Shown here one piece after another: positions 44,642-53,585 of a DNA stretch of 64,000 bases. The stretch is taken from the NCBI GenBank assembly GCA_905480645.1, contig CAJQRC010000017.1:21941-85940 (forward strand), read 5' to 3'. The DNA comes from an uncultured Tateyamaria sp. (GTDB lineage: Bacteria; Pseudomonadota; Alphaproteobacteria; Rhodobacterales; Rhodobacteraceae). Within the stretch, counting starts at the first letter, position 1; every line of letters begins with the position of its first letter. The notes beneath the pieces were generated by a model. It saw only the letters and a program-made list of their open reading frames with translations, was not told the origin of the DNA and did not search any database. Both the position numbers and the translations under genes were made by a program.

Positions 44642-45036
44642 CGGGTTCTCCATTTCTAATGTTTCGAAGACGCCTCTGCCCGGGATGTCGTCCAGCGCAG
44701 GGCCATGTATTTCTCCGGTAAAAACCGCAGATAGTGGCACATAAAAGAGATTCGCCTGAATGGCAAAGTAAATTTGTTGAATAGAGTTTAATTACACCAA
44801 TTTTAGTATGCTATCCTGATTTATGATTATTTGTTTAAGCATATAACTGACGCTCCTACAGTTTTTTAGATCATTAATTGTCTGAAAGATCGTAAGCTGA
44901 TTTTTGATAAAATATTGGAAATGTTAAAACTAATTTGCCGTTTAACTGTGCCAAAAATTTTATTTTCCAAATCAACAGAAGTATTTTTAGAGCTGAAATA
45001 AGCAAAGATTTACTGTTCTGGTTAACTAGCTTTTCC
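44642..45036 (-). promoter_or_regulatory. 395-base gene-free region upstream of rpsO, with a leader hairpin
   Basis: Close to rpsO, a GC-rich patch forms a minus-strand hairpin: CCCTGC pairs with GCAGAGG with one bulge (44673-44702), enclosing GGACGACATCC. S15 in several phyla, including alphaproteobacteria, represses its own mRNA through such leaders, so this is a candidate autoregulatory site. The remainder is AT-rich, probably the rpsO promoter region, and shows no further feature I can support. Confidence 0.35.
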
Positions 45037-45543
45037 CTACACCCAGCGCTCAGGGGGCTGGACGTAGGGGAGATATAAGGGGTGTCTTGGATGCCCAGCC
45101 TTGGATAAACCAAGATGAAACAGTGGTTGATTTGTAAATTGTAGCATACTTTTTACTGCACTGCCTCTTTCTAAGTGCGCACCGTGTGTACCCCATGCAG
45201 CGATCAGGTCATTGGCCCATTCTGCCTGTTTAATAATTGAAGCGTCATTTTCAGGACCGATGGGATCACTCGCTGTTTTCATTGCTCTTGGGTCCGTATC
45301 GCGCCAAGCAAATATATTGGTAACTGCAAAACTGCCATAACCCAAAGTGCGTGCTCTACGTTCGCACCGTTCCACTGTCGGGTCATTCTGCAATTCGGTA
45401 GCTGTGGACGGATTAAGCATGATGAAGTTTACTCTCTTGCCAGAATCATTCCAGATGCGAGTGAGACTATATCGATATTTTTCGCACTCTGAATAAGTCG
45501 CGGTAGATGAGCTGTCGCCCTTGGCGTATGTGCGCGTTATCAT
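45037..45543 (-). CDS. DUF1643 domain-containing protein
   Basis: The 168-residue protein of unknown function matches the DUF1643 family by VNFIMLNPSTATELQNDPTVERC near 39-61 (the LNPSTA and DPT elements are typical), followed by NIFAWRDTDPRAM and AAWGTHG (near 114-120). No signal peptide or membrane span is present. It sits between truB and rpsO on the same strand, 64 bases after truB, interrupting the usual truB-rpsO neighbourhood. Members of this family occur widely as single genes; no function is proposed. Confidence 0.8.
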   Translation of the reverse strand: MITRTYAKGDSSSTATYSECEKYRYSLTRIWNDSGKRVNFIMLNPSTATELQNDPTVERCERRARTLGYGSFAVTNIFAWRDTDPRAMKTASDPIGPENDASIIKQAEWANDLIAAWGTHGAHLERGSAVKSMLQFTNQPLFHLGLSKAGHPRHPLYLPYVQPPERWV

Positions 45544-45607
45544 TTATGTACACTGCCAGTCTGCCATGCCGTCCGCAATCATTTGATTAAAATGTGCTGG
45601 GTATTGT

Positions 45608-46513
45608 TCACAAATTAAAAACGCGTGTAGGATGAAGTTCGCCGCTTTTGTAACGACCTAAAGCAATCGGTTTACCTTCCAGTGACGCCCAACATTCCTC
45701 ATCATACTCTACTTCAGATGCAAAAACCTTGCCAGGGTTACCATTGCGCATGCGTACAGCTCCTTCGGGTGTCGCACTTACTTCTGGCAGTCCTGTTAGA
45801 CCGTCGGCAACTGGACGCAAATGAGCATCTAATTCCGGGCTTTGCGCCATTTCTTCAACTTGAGCTAATGTGAGGCCTTTGGAAACCTCAAAGGGTCCAG
45901 ACCAAATCCTGCGCAGTTCGCGAACATGCCCAAAACACCCCAATAATCTTCCTAAATCACGTGCAATGGATCGGACATAACCGCCCTTACCGCATATCAT
46001 TTCCAGCGTGATATGATCATAGTCTGGGCGATCTGTCATAATAAGTCTCTCGACCCAAAGGTGCCGAGCTTCTATGTCAACTTCCTCGCCTTCCCGAGCC
46101 AACTTGTAGGCGCGCTCGCCATCAATTTTCACGGCAGAAAACTTCGGTGGAATTTGCATAATGTCTCCCACAAAACGCCCAAGAGCATCTTTAATTTGGT
46201 CATCAGAAGGGCGAAAAACTGATTTTTCTATCACTTCGCCCTCTGCGTCATCTGTAGTAGTTTCCTGACCAAGGCGGATAGTAAAAACATATGCTTTGAG
46301 CGCGTCTGTGATGTAAGGTACTGTTTTAGTAGCCTCACCAAGAGCAATTGCTAGAACGCCGGTTGCCTCAGGGTCGAGAGTGCCCGCGTGTCCCGCTTTT
46401 TTGGCTTGAAATGCCCAACGTACTTTGTTCACGACAGCCGTCGACGTTGGTCCAGCTGGTTTGTCGATGACCAACCAACCAGATATGTCGCGCCCTTTGC
46501 GTGTGCGGCCCAT
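45608..46513 (-). CDS. truB: tRNA pseudouridine(55) synthase TruB
   Basis: TruB makes pseudouridine 55 in the T-loop of nearly all tRNAs. The 301-residue protein has the catalytic aspartate D47 in [14 protein letters not shown], the [16 protein letters not shown] motif (17-32), GEATKT (near 58), [11 protein letters not shown] and the [12 protein letters not shown] segment. It belongs to the rbfA-truB-rpsO-pnp translation block, although a glycosidase-like gene intervenes between it and rbfA. Confidence 0.96.
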   Translation of the reverse strand: MGRTRKGRDISGWLVIDKPAGPTSTAVVNKVRWAFQAKKAGHAGTLDPEATGVLAIALGEATKTVPYITDALKAYVFTIRLGQETTTDDAEGEVIEKSVFRPSDDQIKDALGRFVGDIMQIPPKFSAVKIDGERAYKLAREGEEVDIEARHLWVERLIMTDRPDYDHITLEMICGKGGYVRSIARDLGRLLGCFGHVRELRRIWSGPFEVSKGLTLAQVEEMAQSPELDAHLRPVADGLTGLPEVSATPEGAVRMRNGNPGKVFASEVEYDEECWASLEGKPIALGRYKSGELHPTRVFNL

Positions 46514-46602
46514 AATGTAATCCCTGAGTATTGAAATTAGTCGCCTAACGCAGGCCTAATCAGCTTGTCAATCATAGCAGACGGCTAGCAAAAAGGATCG
46601 TA

Positions 46603-47340
46603 TTATTTGATTGCTGAAATAACAGTGCCAATGATTGGTCCAAGTGAAAACCCAAAGTCATTTCGATTAAGTTCTGGTGCATATAAGCGTGAGATATTAC
46701 CGTCAAAATATAGAGCGTTGGGTAAATCTAAGGCATCACGAAACACGCTTCCAAATTGATGGAACGTGACTGGACTGTTGGACATAACAAAAACAGCTTT
46801 AGATCCATCTGCATTGGTTCCAACACCATTTCGCACAAAACGGGATGTGCTATCGGGTAAGAAGCGCGGGTGCAATTTGCCATCAATAACCAGCATAGGC
46901 CCTGATTGGGTCGCGTGGATACATTCGGGAGAAGTTTCAACAAATTGTAACGTTTCAATTACATGTGCTTGGCCAGACGAAATGCACAGGACACCGTTTG
47001 GCAACAGACCAAAATTTCCGGGGCCAGCATTCGAGATTACTCCCATCAATTCTTGACCGTCTTCCAAATAGTGTCCCACAGGCGCACGGTTTTCGTGATA
47101 CATGCCAGCATTCATGGCGAAACCTAACGATTGGCCGTTCAAACGCAGAGCATCGTCTATTTTTCCAAACTGACCATATAATTCGCCGGATTGGCTATAC
47201 AAAAACAGCCGTAATTCCTCACTGGCGACGTCCACTTCGCATATGGCAAAGACTTTTCTTGCATGGTTAAGCTCATAACAGTTGGTGGACCAGGCTGGTC
47301 CTGACAGCATGAAGAATGCCAAGAGCACTTTTTTTATCAC
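46603..47340 (-). CDS. Secreted phosphodiester glycosidase-domain (DUF2233/NAGPA-like) protein
   Basis: The 245-residue protein has a Sec signal peptide (about 1-18, [18 protein letters not shown]). The mature part carries the NAGPA/DUF2233 signature: [22 protein letters not shown] (FAMNAGMY near 73-80), [10 protein letters not shown] (near 144-153) and [15 protein letters not shown] (near 207-221). Family members cleave sugar-phosphodiester or related linkages outside the cytoplasm; the substrate here is unknown. Start is a GTG overlapping the rbfA stop by 4 bases, so it is translationally coupled to rbfA, an unusual partner for a ribosome-maturation factor. Confidence 0.85.
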   Translation of the reverse strand: MIKKVLLAFFMLSGPAWSTNCYELNHARKVFAICEVDVASEELRLFLYSQSGELYGQFGKIDDALRLNGQSLGFAMNAGMYHENRAPVGHYLEDGQELMGVISNAGPGNFGLLPNGVLCISSGQAHVIETLQFVETSPECIHATQSGPMLVIDGKLHPRFLPDSTSRFVRNGVGTNADGSKAVFVMSNSPVTFHQFGSVFRDALDLPNALYFDGNISRLYAPELNRNDFGFSLGPIIGTVISAIK

Positions 47341-47753
47341 TGCTCATTATCCCGCTGTATATCATTTTTTACCGTTTGCTGATCTAACATTCTCTTGGTC
47401 TCGTCCATACGATCGAATGTTTCATCAATCTGGAACCGTAAGTCAGGCGCAAACTTCAGTGCTAGCTTTTTGGATATAGCTCGCCTTAATTCGCCTTTGT
47501 TGCGGGAGAGCAGTTTGCAGACGTCGTCTTGGCCTTGTCCGCCTAGTGGTAATACATAAGCAGTAGCAATACGTAAATCTGGAGATGTTCGCACCTCGCC
47601 AACCGTGATTGACAAACGGTTCAGGTCAGGATCATGGATATCGCCGCGCGCCAGAGTTTCGGACAGCGTACGGCGAATAAGCTCGGCAACACGCAGTTGA
47701 CGTTGTGAGGGGCCAGGGCCATCGTGAAATTTATTCTTTGCCATTTGTCCCAT
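47337..47753 (-). CDS. rbfA: Ribosome-binding factor A
   Basis: RbfA assists 16S rRNA processing and 30S maturation and matters most in the cold. The 138-residue protein has the KH-like fold indicated by [19 protein letters not shown] (about 16-34), [17 protein letters not shown] (about 51-67) and the C-terminal [17 protein letters not shown] (about 102-118). An ATG three codons downstream (MAKNKFHDG) is an equally possible start. It is divergent from dapB. Confidence 0.94.
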   Translation of the reverse strand: MGQMAKNKFHDGPGPSQRQLRVAELIRRTLSETLARGDIHDPDLNRLSITVGEVRTSPDLRIATAYVLPLGGQGQDDVCKLLSRNKGELRRAISKKLALKFAPDLRFQIDETFDRMDETKRMLDQQTVKNDIQRDNEQ

Positions 47754-47830
47754 CTAATTGAGACGTCGCCCTTTGCCAAGCGAAGCAAGGGGGGTTAGGA
47801 CAGCAAAAAGAAGCCAAAGGAGTGCAGAAC

Positions 47831-48646
47831 ATGTCAGATTTGCCAGGTATTGTGATTGCAGGAGCATCAGGCCGTATGGGTCAGATGCTAGTCCACACTG
47901 TTTTGAAAAATGACAAAGTGAGATTGGCTGCGGCTTTAGAGCGGCCGGGACATGACTGGGTTGGTCAAGATATTGGAATAGCTATGGGAGGCATTGAGTT
48001 GGGTGTTATGGTTACCGATGATACACTTGACGCTATGAAACAGGCGCAGGCTGTAATAGATTTCACTGCACCTGAGGCAACTTTGGCGTTAAGCAAAATT
48101 GCTGCTCAAGCACGTGCTGCGCATATTATTGGTACTACGGGGATGACTGATGCACAGATTGCCCAACTTGAACCAGCCGCACGACACTGTGCGATTGTGC
48201 GCGCTGGTAATATGAGTTTGGGAGTTAATCTTTTGGTACAGATTACTAAAAAAGTTGCTGCTGCACTGGATGATGATTTTGATATTGAGGTTATAGAAGC
48301 GCACCACCGTCATAAGGTTGATGCCCCCTCAGGCACGGCACTTATGCTGGGTGAAGCTGCTGCTGAGGGACGTGGAGTTGATTTAAACGTTGTAAAAAAC
48401 GTTGCTCGTGATGGGATAACAGGCGCTCGGACGCGAGGGGACATAGGCTTTTCAGCAGTCAGGGGTGGTGACATTGTTGGAGAACACGACGTATTATTTG
48501 CGGGGGAAGGGGAGCGCATAGTATTGCGACATATGGCCACTGACAGAGCTTTGTTTGCCAAAGGGGCATTGAAAGCGACTATTTGGGCTTTGGATAAAGC
48601 GCCCGGTGAGTATGACATGTTAGATGTTCTTGGGCTGAGCGGTTAG
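47831..48646 (+). CDS. dapB: 4-hydroxy-tetrahydrodipicolinate reductase
   Basis: DapB catalyses the NAD(P)H-dependent second step of the diaminopimelate/lysine branch. The 271-residue protein has the dinucleotide motif GASGRMGQ (near 9-16), the pathway signature [15 protein letters not shown] (near 156-170) and the NMSLGVNLL segment. The ATG at 47831 has AAGGAG 8 bases upstream; a GTG three codons earlier overlaps that site. It is divergent from rbfA. Confidence 0.96.
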   Translation: MSDLPGIVIAGASGRMGQMLVHTVLKNDKVRLAAALERPGHDWVGQDIGIAMGGIELGVMVTDDTLDAMKQAQAVIDFTAPEATLALSKIAAQARAAHIIGTTGMTDAQIAQLEPAARHCAIVRAGNMSLGVNLLVQITKKVAAALDDDFDIEVIEAHHRHKVDAPSGTALMLGEAAAEGRGVDLNVVKNVARDGITGARTRGDIGFSAVRGGDIVGEHDVLFAGEGERIVLRHMATDRALFAKGALKATIWALDKAPGEYDMLDVLGLSG

Positions 48647-48744
48647 CCGCCCAAAAGAGTATTGCTTTTTACTAATTTTAAACCAAACAAGAGTGCTGTG
48701 CGTAACTTTACTGATTATATATTATTTTAGCGGAATGCCATTGT

Positions 48745-49095
48745 ATGAAAAAATTTATCTTTTTATTCCTTTCACTTGCGCTCAGTGGTGCAGCAAAAGC
48801 AGATTCGATACAGGTCAATGATCAAGATGAGTTCGTTTCTGTAATAGCTGGCAAAACTCTAACACGACCCTGGATTAAAATCATTGTAACGGCTGATGGG
48901 CGTATAGAAGGGCGCGGGATCCGTTGGGATGTAGAAGGAACGTGGACATGGAAAAACGGTTATTTTTGTAGGGATCTGTTTTGGGGAGGAGATCCCCTAG
49001 GCTACAACTGCCAAGAGGTCCAAGTCACTGGCGAAAGTATTCGGTTTACTTCAGATCGTGGTGCTGGAGCTTCGGCTGAGTTCAGGATGCGCTAA
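48745..49095 (+). CDS. Small secreted protein of unknown function next to dapB
   Basis: The 116-residue protein has a Sec signal peptide (about 1-19, ending AAKA). The mature domain contains GRIEGRGIRWDVEGTW, WKNGYFCRDLFWGG and LGYNCQ, with two cysteines that could form a periplasmic disulfide. Proteins of this kind next to dapB in Rhodobacterales have, as I recall, sometimes been labelled dihydrodipicolinate reductase by proximity, but this protein lacks any dinucleotide-binding motif and cannot be that enzyme. Function is unknown. Confidence 0.75.
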   Translation: MKKFIFLFLSLALSGAAKADSIQVNDQDEFVSVIAGKTLTRPWIKIIVTADGRIEGRGIRWDVEGTWTWKNGYFCRDLFWGGDPLGYNCQEVQVTGESIRFTSDRGAGASAEFRMR

Positions 49096-49109
49096 ACTAA
49101 GAAAACTAT

Positions 49110-49295
49110 TCAGAAATCGATAGCAATTCCTTTTTTTTCCCAATCTCCATATCTGACAGGCTCAGGACCTTCTCTGCCGCCTAGCTCTTTAGGTATATCT
49201 ATAAGTTCTTTAGAGTTACGGCGGGCATCGGCTTCGGCAAGTGCTCGTTGCGCTGCAGCTGGTAAATCATTTGGCTTTGACTTAACTTTCGACAT
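49110..49295 (-). CDS. DUF1674 protein, succinate dehydrogenase assembly factor 4-like
   Basis: The 61-residue protein ends with the conserved GGREGPEPVRYGDWEKKGIAIDF block of DUF1674/SDHAF4 (GPEPVRYGDWE is the core). In mitochondria SDHAF4 binds flavinated SdhA before complex II assembly; bacterial members are presumed to act similarly. AAGGAACCCGCC lies before the ATG. It converges on the dapB-neighbour gene and is divergent from rsmB. Confidence 0.88.
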   Translation of the reverse strand: MSKVKSKPNDLPAAAQRALAEADARRNSKELIDIPKELGGREGPEPVRYGDWEKKGIAIDF

Positions 49296-49378
49296 GGCGG
49301 GTTCCTTGTGAGAGGCCTCTTTGTTATAGATGTCTTTCCTGTCCTACAAGTGGGCTATACATCAAATTTGGAGAGTAC

Positions 49379-50650
49379 ATGAGCGATTTGGGTTTGCCTG
49401 CTCGGCGCAGCGCTGTTTTTTTGCTGGATCAGGTCATCGGGGAGAGTAAACTGTTGTCTGAGCTGATTGGAGCGGGCGTTTTAGATAGACTAGCACCTGA
49501 AGATCGTGCTCGAGCGCAAAGGCTTACGGTTGAGACATTACGTGGATTGGAACGTGCTGACCGCATTTTACAGCGTTATTTGCAAAAGTATCCTCCTCTA
49601 ACTGTACGAAACGCACTGCGTATTGGTACAATTGAGTTGTGCAATGGGGCAGCTGCTCATGGTGTGGTGAATGCTATGGTCGCGATCATTTCTAAACATA
49701 AGCATTATGGCCATCTTAAAGGATTGGTGAATGCCGTTTTGCGCAAAGTGGCAACCGTTGGACCTGAGCAGTGGTCTAATCTGCGCATTCCAAGATTACC
49801 AAAATGGTTGCGCGGCCCTTTGGTTGTTGCTTGGGGGGGCGAGGCTGTGTTGGGTATGGAGGCTGCTTTTTTTGCTGGCGCTCCGCTTGATTTAACAGCT
49901 AAAAATAATGCCTTAGCTGTTGCTGAGGCTGTGAAAGGTAAAGTGTTGCCTACAGGCTCAGTGCGGGTGCCTGTAGGTGAGCAGGTCTCTGCTATGCCTG
50001 GCTTTACGGCAGGTGATTGGTGGGTGCAGGATGCTGCTGCCGCAGTTCCAGCCCGAGTTTTGAATGCGCAACCTGGTGAGCAGATTTTGGATTTGTGTGC
50101 GGCCCCAGGGGGTAAAACGCTGCAATTGGTTTCCGGGGGTGGTACCGTAACGGCGGTGGACATCTCCGCTGGTAGAATGGAGAGAGTTGCGCAAAATCTG
50201 GTGCGGACAAAGTTACAGGCAGACATACAAGTTGCAGATATCTTTGATATTAATGGTCAATACGATGCAATCTTGCTGGATGCCCCTTGTTCTGCGACAG
50301 GTACAATTCGCCGGCACCCTGATTTGCCTTTTGCTAAAGATGGTTCAGATTTTGCAGATTTGATCGATACGCAAGGCCGTATGATTGATCATGCTCTTAC
50401 TCTTCTGCGTCCCGGTGGGCGTATGGTATTTTGTACTTGCTCACTATTACCTGATGAAGGCGAGGTGCAAATTGATGAGGCTCTTGGGCGTCATTCAAAT
50501 TTAATGGTAGACCGCACGGCACTAGATATCGATGGTATCGATCCAAAGTGGATAACTGAGGAGGGAGGACTGCGGTTACGGCCTGATTTTTGGGCAGACA
50601 ATGGCAATATGGACGGCTTTTATCTTGCGTGCTTGCGTAAGACAGTCTGA
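49379..50650 (+). CDS. rsmB: 16S rRNA (cytosine-967-C5)-methyltransferase RsmB
   Basis: RsmB methylates a cytosine of 16S rRNA. The 423-residue protein has an N-terminal NusB-like RNA-binding domain (about 1-135, with AALRIGT-like NALRIGTIEL near 78) and a Rossmann methyltransferase domain with SAM motif LDLCAAPGGKTLQL (near 237), DAPCSATGTIRRHPD (near 304) and the catalytic-cysteine motif FCTCSLLPDEGE (near 351). The ATG at 49379 follows GGAGAGTAC. It heads a plus-strand run leading to purH and lspA. Confidence 0.94.
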   Translation: MSDLGLPARRSAVFLLDQVIGESKLLSELIGAGVLDRLAPEDRARAQRLTVETLRGLERADRILQRYLQKYPPLTVRNALRIGTIELCNGAAAHGVVNAMVAIISKHKHYGHLKGLVNAVLRKVATVGPEQWSNLRIPRLPKWLRGPLVVAWGGEAVLGMEAAFFAGAPLDLTAKNNALAVAEAVKGKVLPTGSVRVPVGEQVSAMPGFTAGDWWVQDAAAAVPARVLNAQPGEQILDLCAAPGGKTLQLVSGGGTVTAVDISAGRMERVAQNLVRTKLQADIQVADIFDINGQYDAILLDAPCSATGTIRRHPDLPFAKDGSDFADLIDTQGRMIDHALTLLRPGGRMVFCTCSLLPDEGEVQIDEALGRHSNLMVDRTALDIDGIDPKWITEEGGLRLRPDFWADNGNMDGFYLACLRKTV

Positions 50651-50800
50651 ACCATACGACGGTAAATGGTTATGCTGACTCCTTTATACAGGACCTGATC
50701 ATATTAAGAAAAATTTCATGAAATTGTTGAAGTGTCTCAGATTATATAAATTTTGGATCGCATCCGCTCTAGTCCTTGTTCAAAGAGCAGGAAACTGCCA

Positions 50801-50819
50801 TTGGCATCCAAGATGTCAA
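50801..50819. promoter_or_regulatory. Imperfect dyad upstream of purH
   Basis: TTGGCATC (50801-50808) and GATGTCAA (50812-50819) are inverted copies with one mismatch around CAA, 46 bases before purH. It could be an operator. It does not resemble the E. coli PurR box. The rest of the 215-base gap shows nothing definite. Confidence 0.3.
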
Positions 50820-50865
50820 CTGTGAAAAACCTAAGGTTATTTCGTACTAAAAGGACTGCTGCTTA

Positions 50866-52449
50866 ATGACCGACCTTGTCCCCTTACGCCGAGCGCTACT
50901 TTCTGTATCTGACAAGACAGGATTGGTGGCGTTTGCCACTGTATTGGCTGGTTATGGGATCGAGTTATTAAGTACTGGAGGGACTGCCAAAGCGCTGCGT
51001 GCAGCGGGCCTCTCGGTCAAGGATGTATCCGAGCAGACTGGCTTCCCTGAGATGATGGATGGCCGAGTTAAAACTTTGCATCCGATTGTTCATGGCGGAT
51101 TATTAGCGTTGCGGGATAATGAGGAACATCTTGCGGCCATGGATTTGTATGGCATTGGCCCCATCGATCTAGTTGTCGTAAACCTTTATCCGTTTGAACA
51201 GACTGTGGCAAAGGGTGCTGAATATAGCGAAGTAATTGAAAACATAGATATTGGTGGGCCAGCGATGATTCGTTCAGCGGCTAAAAACCATAGGTTTGTT
51301 AATGTGCTCGTTGATGTGGCCGATTATGAAGTCTTACTTACTGAGATGAGTGAGAATGATGGCTGTACTAGTTACGCTACACGCCAAAAGTTCGCGCAAA
51401 ACGCTTATTCACATACTGCCGCTTATGATACTGCGGTGAGTACATGGATGGCATCTCAAGTAGGAGAAACACCCCGTCGCTTCAACTTTGGGGGCACACT
51501 GGTGCAATCATTGCGTTATGGTGAAAACCCTCATCAGAGCGCGGCATTTTATAAGGAAGGAACTGCTCGGCCTGGTATAGCTACGGCTACCCAACATCAG
51601 GGTAAAGAGCTTTCTTACAATAATATTAATGACACTGATGCGGCATTTGAACTGATAAGTGAGTTTAAGAGTGCCGGTCCTGTTTGCGCTATAATCAAAC
51701 ATGCCAACCCATGTGGCGTAGCGATAGGTGACACTTTGAAAGAGGCTTACACCAAGGCGTTTGACTGTGATCGCACGAGCGCGTTCGGTGGTATCATAGC
51801 ATTGAATAAAGAACTGGATGAAGAAACTGCGTGGGAAATGACAGAAATTCTAACAGAAGTTGTGATCGCACCAGCAGCGACTGTAGCGGCTCGTGAGGTG
51901 TTTAAAGGCAAAAAAAATCTCCGTTTGTTAACAACTGGTTCGCTGGCGGACTCAAGCATTGAGGCCACTGTCTTCAAACAGGTTTCTGGTGGGTTTCTGG
52001 TACAGGATAAAGACGTAAGCCGTATAACGCTTGCAGATCTTAAAGTTGTCACCAGACGCCAGCCGAGCGAACAGGAGCTTGCAGATCTTTTCTTTGCCTG
52101 GACTGTAGCTAAGCATATTAAATCAAACGCTATTGTTTACGTAAAGAATGGAGCAACTGTTGGGGTGGGTGCGGGCCAAATGAGTCGAGTGGATAGCACT
52201 CGTATCGCAGCACGCAAGGCTCAAGATATGGCGACTGCTTTAAATTTACCCAGACCGTTGACCCACGGTTCGGTTGTTGCCTCAGACGCGTTCTTTCCAT
52301 TTGCGGACGGTTTGATCTCTGCGGCTGACGCTGGTGCGACAGCTCTAATCCAACCCGGTGGTTCACTGCGTGATAAAGAGGTAATTGCTGCTGCCGATGA
52401 GGCTGGGTTAGCAATGGTCTTTACAGGCATGCGCCATTTCAGGCATTGA
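50866..52449 (+). CDS. purH: Bifunctional AICAR transformylase/IMP cyclohydrolase
   Basis: PurH performs the last two steps of IMP synthesis. The 527-residue protein has an N-terminal MGS-like cyclohydrolase domain (about 1-150; [11 protein letters not shown] near 34-44, DGRVKTLHP near 65-73, [16 protein letters not shown] near 126-141) and a C-terminal transformylase domain with RYGENPHQ (near 217), [13 protein letters not shown] and [11 protein letters not shown] (near 281), where Lys and His of KHANPCG are catalytic. It is followed 7 bases later by lspA. Confidence 0.97.
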   Translation: MTDLVPLRRALLSVSDKTGLVAFATVLAGYGIELLSTGGTAKALRAAGLSVKDVSEQTGFPEMMDGRVKTLHPIVHGGLLALRDNEEHLAAMDLYGIGPIDLVVVNLYPFEQTVAKGAEYSEVIENIDIGGPAMIRSAAKNHRFVNVLVDVADYEVLLTEMSENDGCTSYATRQKFAQNAYSHTAAYDTAVSTWMASQVGETPRRFNFGGTLVQSLRYGENPHQSAAFYKEGTARPGIATATQHQGKELSYNNINDTDAAFELISEFKSAGPVCAIIKHANPCGVAIGDTLKEAYTKAFDCDRTSAFGGIIALNKELDEETAWEMTEILTEVVIAPAATVAAREVFKGKKNLRLLTTGSLADSSIEATVFKQVSGGFLVQDKDVSRITLADLKVVTRRQPSEQELADLFFAWTVAKHIKSNAIVYVKNGATVGVGAGQMSRVDSTRIAARKAQDMATALNLPRPLTHGSVVASDAFFPFADGLISAADAGATALIQPGGSLRDKEVIAAADEAGLAMVFTGMRHFRH

Positions 52450-52456
52450 TCGATTT

Positions 52457-52933
52457 ATGAAATTCTTATCATTATTTATTTTTTCAGCCTTTTTTCTGGA
52501 TCAATTCAGTAAATATTTTGTAATTTATGTATTAAATGTATCACCCGTTAATCCAATTGATGTGTTTCCGCCATTTTTACGTTTGCGTTACGGAGAAAAT
52601 ACAGGGATAAACTTTGGCCTTTTTGGTAATAGTATAAATGTCTGGGTGTTAATTGGTATAGCTTTGGTTGTTTGTTTTGCCGTCTTGTACTGGCTGCAAA
52701 AGCACCCACAACCTCGAATAGCTCAAGCAAGTGCAGGGGTGCTTATTGGAGGCGCCCTTGCTAATGTTTTCGATCGAATAATTTATGGCTATGTATTAGA
52801 TTTTCTAAACATGTCATGTTGTGGCATTAACAACCCTTTTGTATTCAATGTAGCGGATATTTTTATCTTCTTGGGTGCCTTTGGCTTAATAATTTTTGGG
52901 CACGACCCGAAAGTATCTAAAAAGGGTGCGTGA
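52457..52933 (+). CDS. lspA: Lipoprotein signal peptidase (signal peptidase II)
   Basis: LspA removes signal peptides from prolipoproteins in the inner membrane. The 158-residue protein has four membrane spans. The catalytic aspartates are D115 (YGYVLDF) and D134 (NVADIF), 19 residues apart as in characterised enzymes; DQFSK near 15, ENTGINFG (near 47) and NVFDR (103-107) are conserved. It is translated closely after purH, followed by a lipoprotein gene that would be a substrate. Confidence 0.94.
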   Translation: MKFLSLFIFSAFFLDQFSKYFVIYVLNVSPVNPIDVFPPFLRLRYGENTGINFGLFGNSINVWVLIGIALVVCFAVLYWLQKHPQPRIAQASAGVLIGGALANVFDRIIYGYVLDFLNMSCCGINNPFVFNVADIFIFLGAFGLIIFGHDPKVSKKGA

Positions 52934-52981
52934 CAAGGTGGGTCAAGCTGCGATAATGTTTGCCAAACGAGGAGATTTTTG

Positions 52982-53482
52982 ATGCGGATTATCGCATGTG
53001 CCCTTATTGGTTTTACTTTTCTCGCAGCATGCGAAAACAAAGGCTTGAGGCAGATCACTTCACGGGGTGATGGGCCTGATGAATTTATAGTGGTTCCTGC
53101 CAAGCCGCTTAAACAACCCGCGAATTATGCTTCCTTACCACCGCCTACACCGGGCGGCAGTAACAGGACGGATCAGCGCCCGCTAAGTGAGAGTATTGTT
53201 AAATTGGGCGGTCAACGTGGTTCAGTCAATGCGCCAATACCTAGTAGGGAAGTAGCGCTTGTTAATAGGGCGTCTCGTTTTGGTGTTGATCCCGCCATTC
53301 GAACCAACCTTGCTAAAGCAGATGCAGAGTTTAGAAAACGCAAGGCACGATTTACTCAAATTCGCCTCTTTCCTGAAGACCTTTACAACAAAGCCTATCG
53401 GCGGGAAGCGCTGGACGCGGCTCGCACTGCTAAAGCATATCGCCGGGCTGGAATCCCGACTCCGTCTGCTCCACCAAGCTGA
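52982..53482 (+). CDS. DUF3035 lipoprotein
   Basis: The 166-residue protein has a lipoprotein signal with lipobox LAAC at about residue 17. The mature part contains GPDEFIVVPAKPL and YASLPPPTPGG, the hallmark of DUF3035, a family found mainly in Rhodobacterales. The proline-rich segment (near 40-60) and C-terminal RRAGIPTPSAPP are low-complexity. It lies between lspA and the M16 peptidase pair. Function is unknown; an outer-membrane location is likely. Confidence 0.85.
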   Translation: MRIIACALIGFTFLAACENKGLRQITSRGDGPDEFIVVPAKPLKQPANYASLPPPTPGGSNRTDQRPLSESIVKLGGQRGSVNAPIPSREVALVNRASRFGVDPAIRTNLAKADAEFRKRKARFTQIRLFPEDLYNKAYRREALDAARTAKAYRRAGIPTPSAPPS

Positions 53483-53585
53483 CGTTTTTGCTCTATTTTG
53501 ATTGTCCTCACATTTGCGCTAGCACGTCTTGAATAGACGCCGTGGCGTAGTATCTCTAAGTCGTAGAGGACACATAGGAATCGCC

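Noticed and set aside
44874..45113. 79-codon frame overlapping the end of the DUF1643 gene
   Set aside because: It is in another frame of the same strand, lysine/leucine-rich from AT-rich DNA, with no ribosome-binding site.
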